Below, in pieces: positions 62,088-64,000 of a stretch of DNA of 64,000 nt. The DNA lies in assembly GCF_913777625.1 (NCBI RefSeq), contig NZ_CAJYTI010000008.1:62001-126000 (forward strand). The letters run 5' to 3'. Position numbers and translations under genes: made by a program. A model generated the notes under the pieces. That model did no database searches. It worked only from the letters and a program-made list of their open reading frames with translations, and was not told the DNA's origin. Source of the DNA: an uncultured Sphingomonas sp. (GTDB lineage: Bacteria > Pseudomonadota > Alphaproteobacteria > Sphingomonadales > Sphingomonadaceae). Each line of letters opens with the position of its first letter. The stretch's first letter is position 1.

Positions 62088-64000
62088 TCAGGGGAGGGCG
62101 GCGCGTAGTTCCTCGACCCAGGCGGTCGCCACGCTGTCCGATGGCGCGCGCCAGTCGCCGCGCGGGCTGAGTGCCGCTGCCGCCGACACTTTCGGACCGT
62201 TGGGAAGCGCCGAGCGCTTGAACTGGCTGGTCTGGAAGAAGCGGAACAGGAAGGCTTCCAACCATTTGGCGACCGTCGCCAAGTCGTACTGGTTGCGACC
62301 GGCCTGCGGGAAGCCGATCGGCCAGAGCCCCGCCTCGGCATTCTTCCAGGCGTGCCAGGCGAGGAACGCCACCTTCGAAGGCTTGAGCCCGAAGCGGGCG
62401 ACATGGTGCAGGAAAAAGTCGTGCAGTTCGTAGGGCCCGATACGCTCCTGCGTGCTCTGCATCTTGCCGTCGGGGCCTGCAGGCACCAGCTCGGGCGAGA
62501 TTTCGGTGTCGAGGATCGAGAGCAGCACCGTTGCGGCTTCGCCGTCGAACTGGCCGCTCGCGACGCTCCAGCGGATGAGGTACTGGATCAGCGTCTTGGG
62601 CACGCCGGCATTGACGCCGTAATGGCTCATCTGGTCGCCCACGCCATAGGTGCACCAGCCCAGCGCCAATTCGGACAGGTCGCCGGTGCCGAGCACGAAG
62701 CCGTGATTCTGGTTGGCGAGGCGGAACAGATAATCGGTACGCAGGCCCGCCTGCACATTCTCGAACGTGATGTCGTAGACCGGCTCGCCGCCGGCGAACG
62801 GATGGCCGATATCGGTCAGCATCTGGCGGGCGGTGGGCCGGATGTCGATTTCCGCGGCGGTGATGCCGATCGCGCGCATCAGCGCCCAGGCGTTCGACTT
62901 GGTGCCTTCGCTCGTCGCGAAGCCGGGCATGGTATAGCCGAGAATGTCGGTGCGCGGCCGGCCGAGGCGATCCATCGCCTTGGCCGCAACGATCAGCGCA
63001 TGGGTCGAATCGAGCCCGCCGGAAATGCCGATGACCAGCGACTTGCTGCGGGTCGCAGCGAGACGCTGGCGCAGGCCCTCCACCTGGATGTTGAATGCTT
63101 CGTAGCAATCCTCCTCGAGCGCCGCGGGCGTGTTCGGCACGAAGGGGAAGCGGCGGACCGGGCGGATCAGCCCGCGATCGGTCAGATCCGGCTGGTGCTG
63201 AAAGGCAATCCGGCGGAAGCGCATCTCGGGGTGGCCTGCGTTGCGGGCATTGTCGTTGAAGGTACCGTCGCGCAGCCGCTCCTGGCGCAGTCGCTCCAGA
63301 TCGAGATCGGCATAGGTGATCGCATCCGCCAGCTCGAAGCGCTGCGACCCGGCCAGCTTCTCGCCGAATTCGTAGATCAGCCCCTGGCCGTCCCACGCCA
63401 GGTCGGTCGTGCTCTCGCCCGGTCCCGAGGCGGAATAGAGATAGGCCGAAATCGTCCGCGAGCTCTGCGACGCGCAGAGCAGTTCGCGCTCGCGGCCCTT
63501 GCCGATCACGATGTTGGAGGCGGAGAGGTTGCATAGCACCAGTGCACCCGCCATCGCGCCTTCGGTGGAGGGGGGCTGGGGCGCCCAATAGTCCTCGCAG
63601 ATCTCGATATGGAAGACGAAGTCGAGCAGGTCCTCGGCTGCGAACAGCAGGTCGGCACCGAACGGGACGGTCTCGCCGGCGACGGCGATCGCCAGATCGC
63701 GCAGGCCTGCGCCCGAAGCGAACCAGCGCTTCTCGTAATATTCCCGGTAGTTGGGCAGATAGGTCTTCGGTACGACGCCGAGGATCCGGCCCCGGGCGAT
63801 CGCGACGGCGCAATTGTACAGCCGCCCGTTGCGTGGGAGGGCCGCGCCGACCAGCAGCACCGGTTTCAGGGTGCGGCTTGCCGCGACGACCGCAGCGAGG
63901 CCCGCCTCTGTCGCAGCGAGGATGGCATCCTGCAGGTGCAGATCGTCGATCGCGTAGCTGGTGATGTTGAGTTCGGGAAAAACGAGGATGTCCGCGCCGG
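62088..64000 (-). CDS. nadE: Glutamine-dependent NAD+ synthetase, 5' end outside window
   Basis: About 637 residues are visible and the frame stays open to the last base, so the start lies beyond it. The N-terminal nitrilase-type glutaminase domain includes [15 protein letters not shown] with its catalytic Glu and the Cys in [10 protein letters not shown]. The synthetase domain has the ATP-binding loop [12 protein letters not shown]. It makes NAD+ from deamido-NAD using glutamine. Convergent with the hybrid kinase, six bases away. Confidence 0.95.
   Translation of the reverse strand, partial: GADILVFPELNITSYAIDDLHLQDAILAATEAGLAAVVAASRTLKPVLLVGAALPRNGRLYNCAVAIARGRILGVVPKTYLPNYREYYEKRWFASGAGLRDLAIAVAGETVPFGADLLFAAEDLLDFVFHIEICEDYWAPQPPSTEGAMAGALVLCNLSASNIVIGKGRERELLCASQSSRTISAYLYSASGPGESTTDLAWDGQGLIYEFGEKLAGSQRFELADAITYADLDLERLRQERLRDGTFNDNARNAGHPEMRFRRIAFQHQPDLTDRGLIRPVRRFPFVPNTPAALEEDCYEAFNIQVEGLRQRLAATRSKSLVIGISGGLDSTHALIVAAKAMDRLGRPRTDILGYTMPGFATSEGTKSNAWALMRAIGITAAEIDIRPTARQMLTDIGHPFAGGEPVYDITFENVQAGLRTDYLFRLANQNHGFVLGTGDLSELALGWCTYGVGDQMSHYGVNAGVPKTLIQYLIRWSVASGQFDGEAATVLLSILDTEISPELVPAGPDGKMQSTQERIGPYELHDFFLHHVARFGLKPSKVAFLAWHAWKNAEAGLWPIGFPQAGRNQYDLATVAKWLEAFLFRFFQTSQFKRSALPNGPKVSAAAALSPRGDWRAPSDSVATAWVEELRAALP

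Overview
The window is a GC-rich chromosomal segment that fits a Sphingomonas-like alphaproteobacterium. Pointers are the TonB-ExbB-ExbD-ExbD operon, the DUF1465 and DUF465 proteins, the purS/purQ/purC block, the single-cysteine DksA and the dense packing of overlapping genes. This assignment is an inference from gene content; no rRNA or other formal marker is present.

Layout. 1-3429: 3' part of a large repeat-rich autotransporter. 3577-6095: a tRNA-Arg(CCG) 3' fragment and an intact IS66-family element with an exact 8-bp target duplication. 6244-12745: a two-component system and a HlyD/ABC/FtsX efflux unit, bracketed by about 47-bp imperfect direct repeats. 12807-20153: an RNA-repair island made of rtcR (divergent), then a sigma-54 promoter, rsr (Ro60-like), five Y-RNA-like elements, rtcB, a COG3541 nucleotidyltransferase and rtcA, closed by an intact tRNA-Arg(TCT). 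20217-28273: yhhQ, a TauE-type transporter, purQ/purS/purC, a DUF4349 lipoprotein, a PhyH-like oxygenase and parC. 28345-34394: a GGDEF-EAL protein, a GNAT/DUF1285/NUDIX/cca gene run, folB and a secreted unknown. 34622-41678: tonB-exbB-exbD-exbD, a chemoreceptor and small enzymes. 41685-50253: surE-serS, dksA, PilZ, DUF465 pair, DUF1465, nitronate monooxygenase, gamma carbonic anhydrase and a UxaA-family dehydratase. 50395-64000: PBP4-type carboxypeptidase, GGDEF and GAF pair, Gfo/Idh oxidoreductase, GH3 glycosidase, a YdeP-type molybdoenzyme divergent from fdhD-mobA, an ethylene-receptor-like hybrid kinase and the 3' part of nadE.

The standout is the RNA-repair operon. RtcR, an RNA-sensing sigma-54 activator, faces a TGGCACG-N4-CTGCA promoter that drives rsr. 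Between the rsr stop and the rtcB ribosome site lies almost nothing but five tandem Y-RNA-like units. Each starts with GGCGAATGC followed by GGACTACA, ends near GTCGCC, and is closed by a stem of 6 to 12 bp. Four units carry a circularly permuted tRNA-like core in two different permutations: joined to the Y stem through the D-loop (units 1 and 5) or through the anticodon stem (units 2 and 3). Unit 4 has only a UUCG hairpin. Y RNAs, Rsr and tRNA mimicry are known in bacteria; I do not recall a five-member array with mixed permutations, but I could not search for one.
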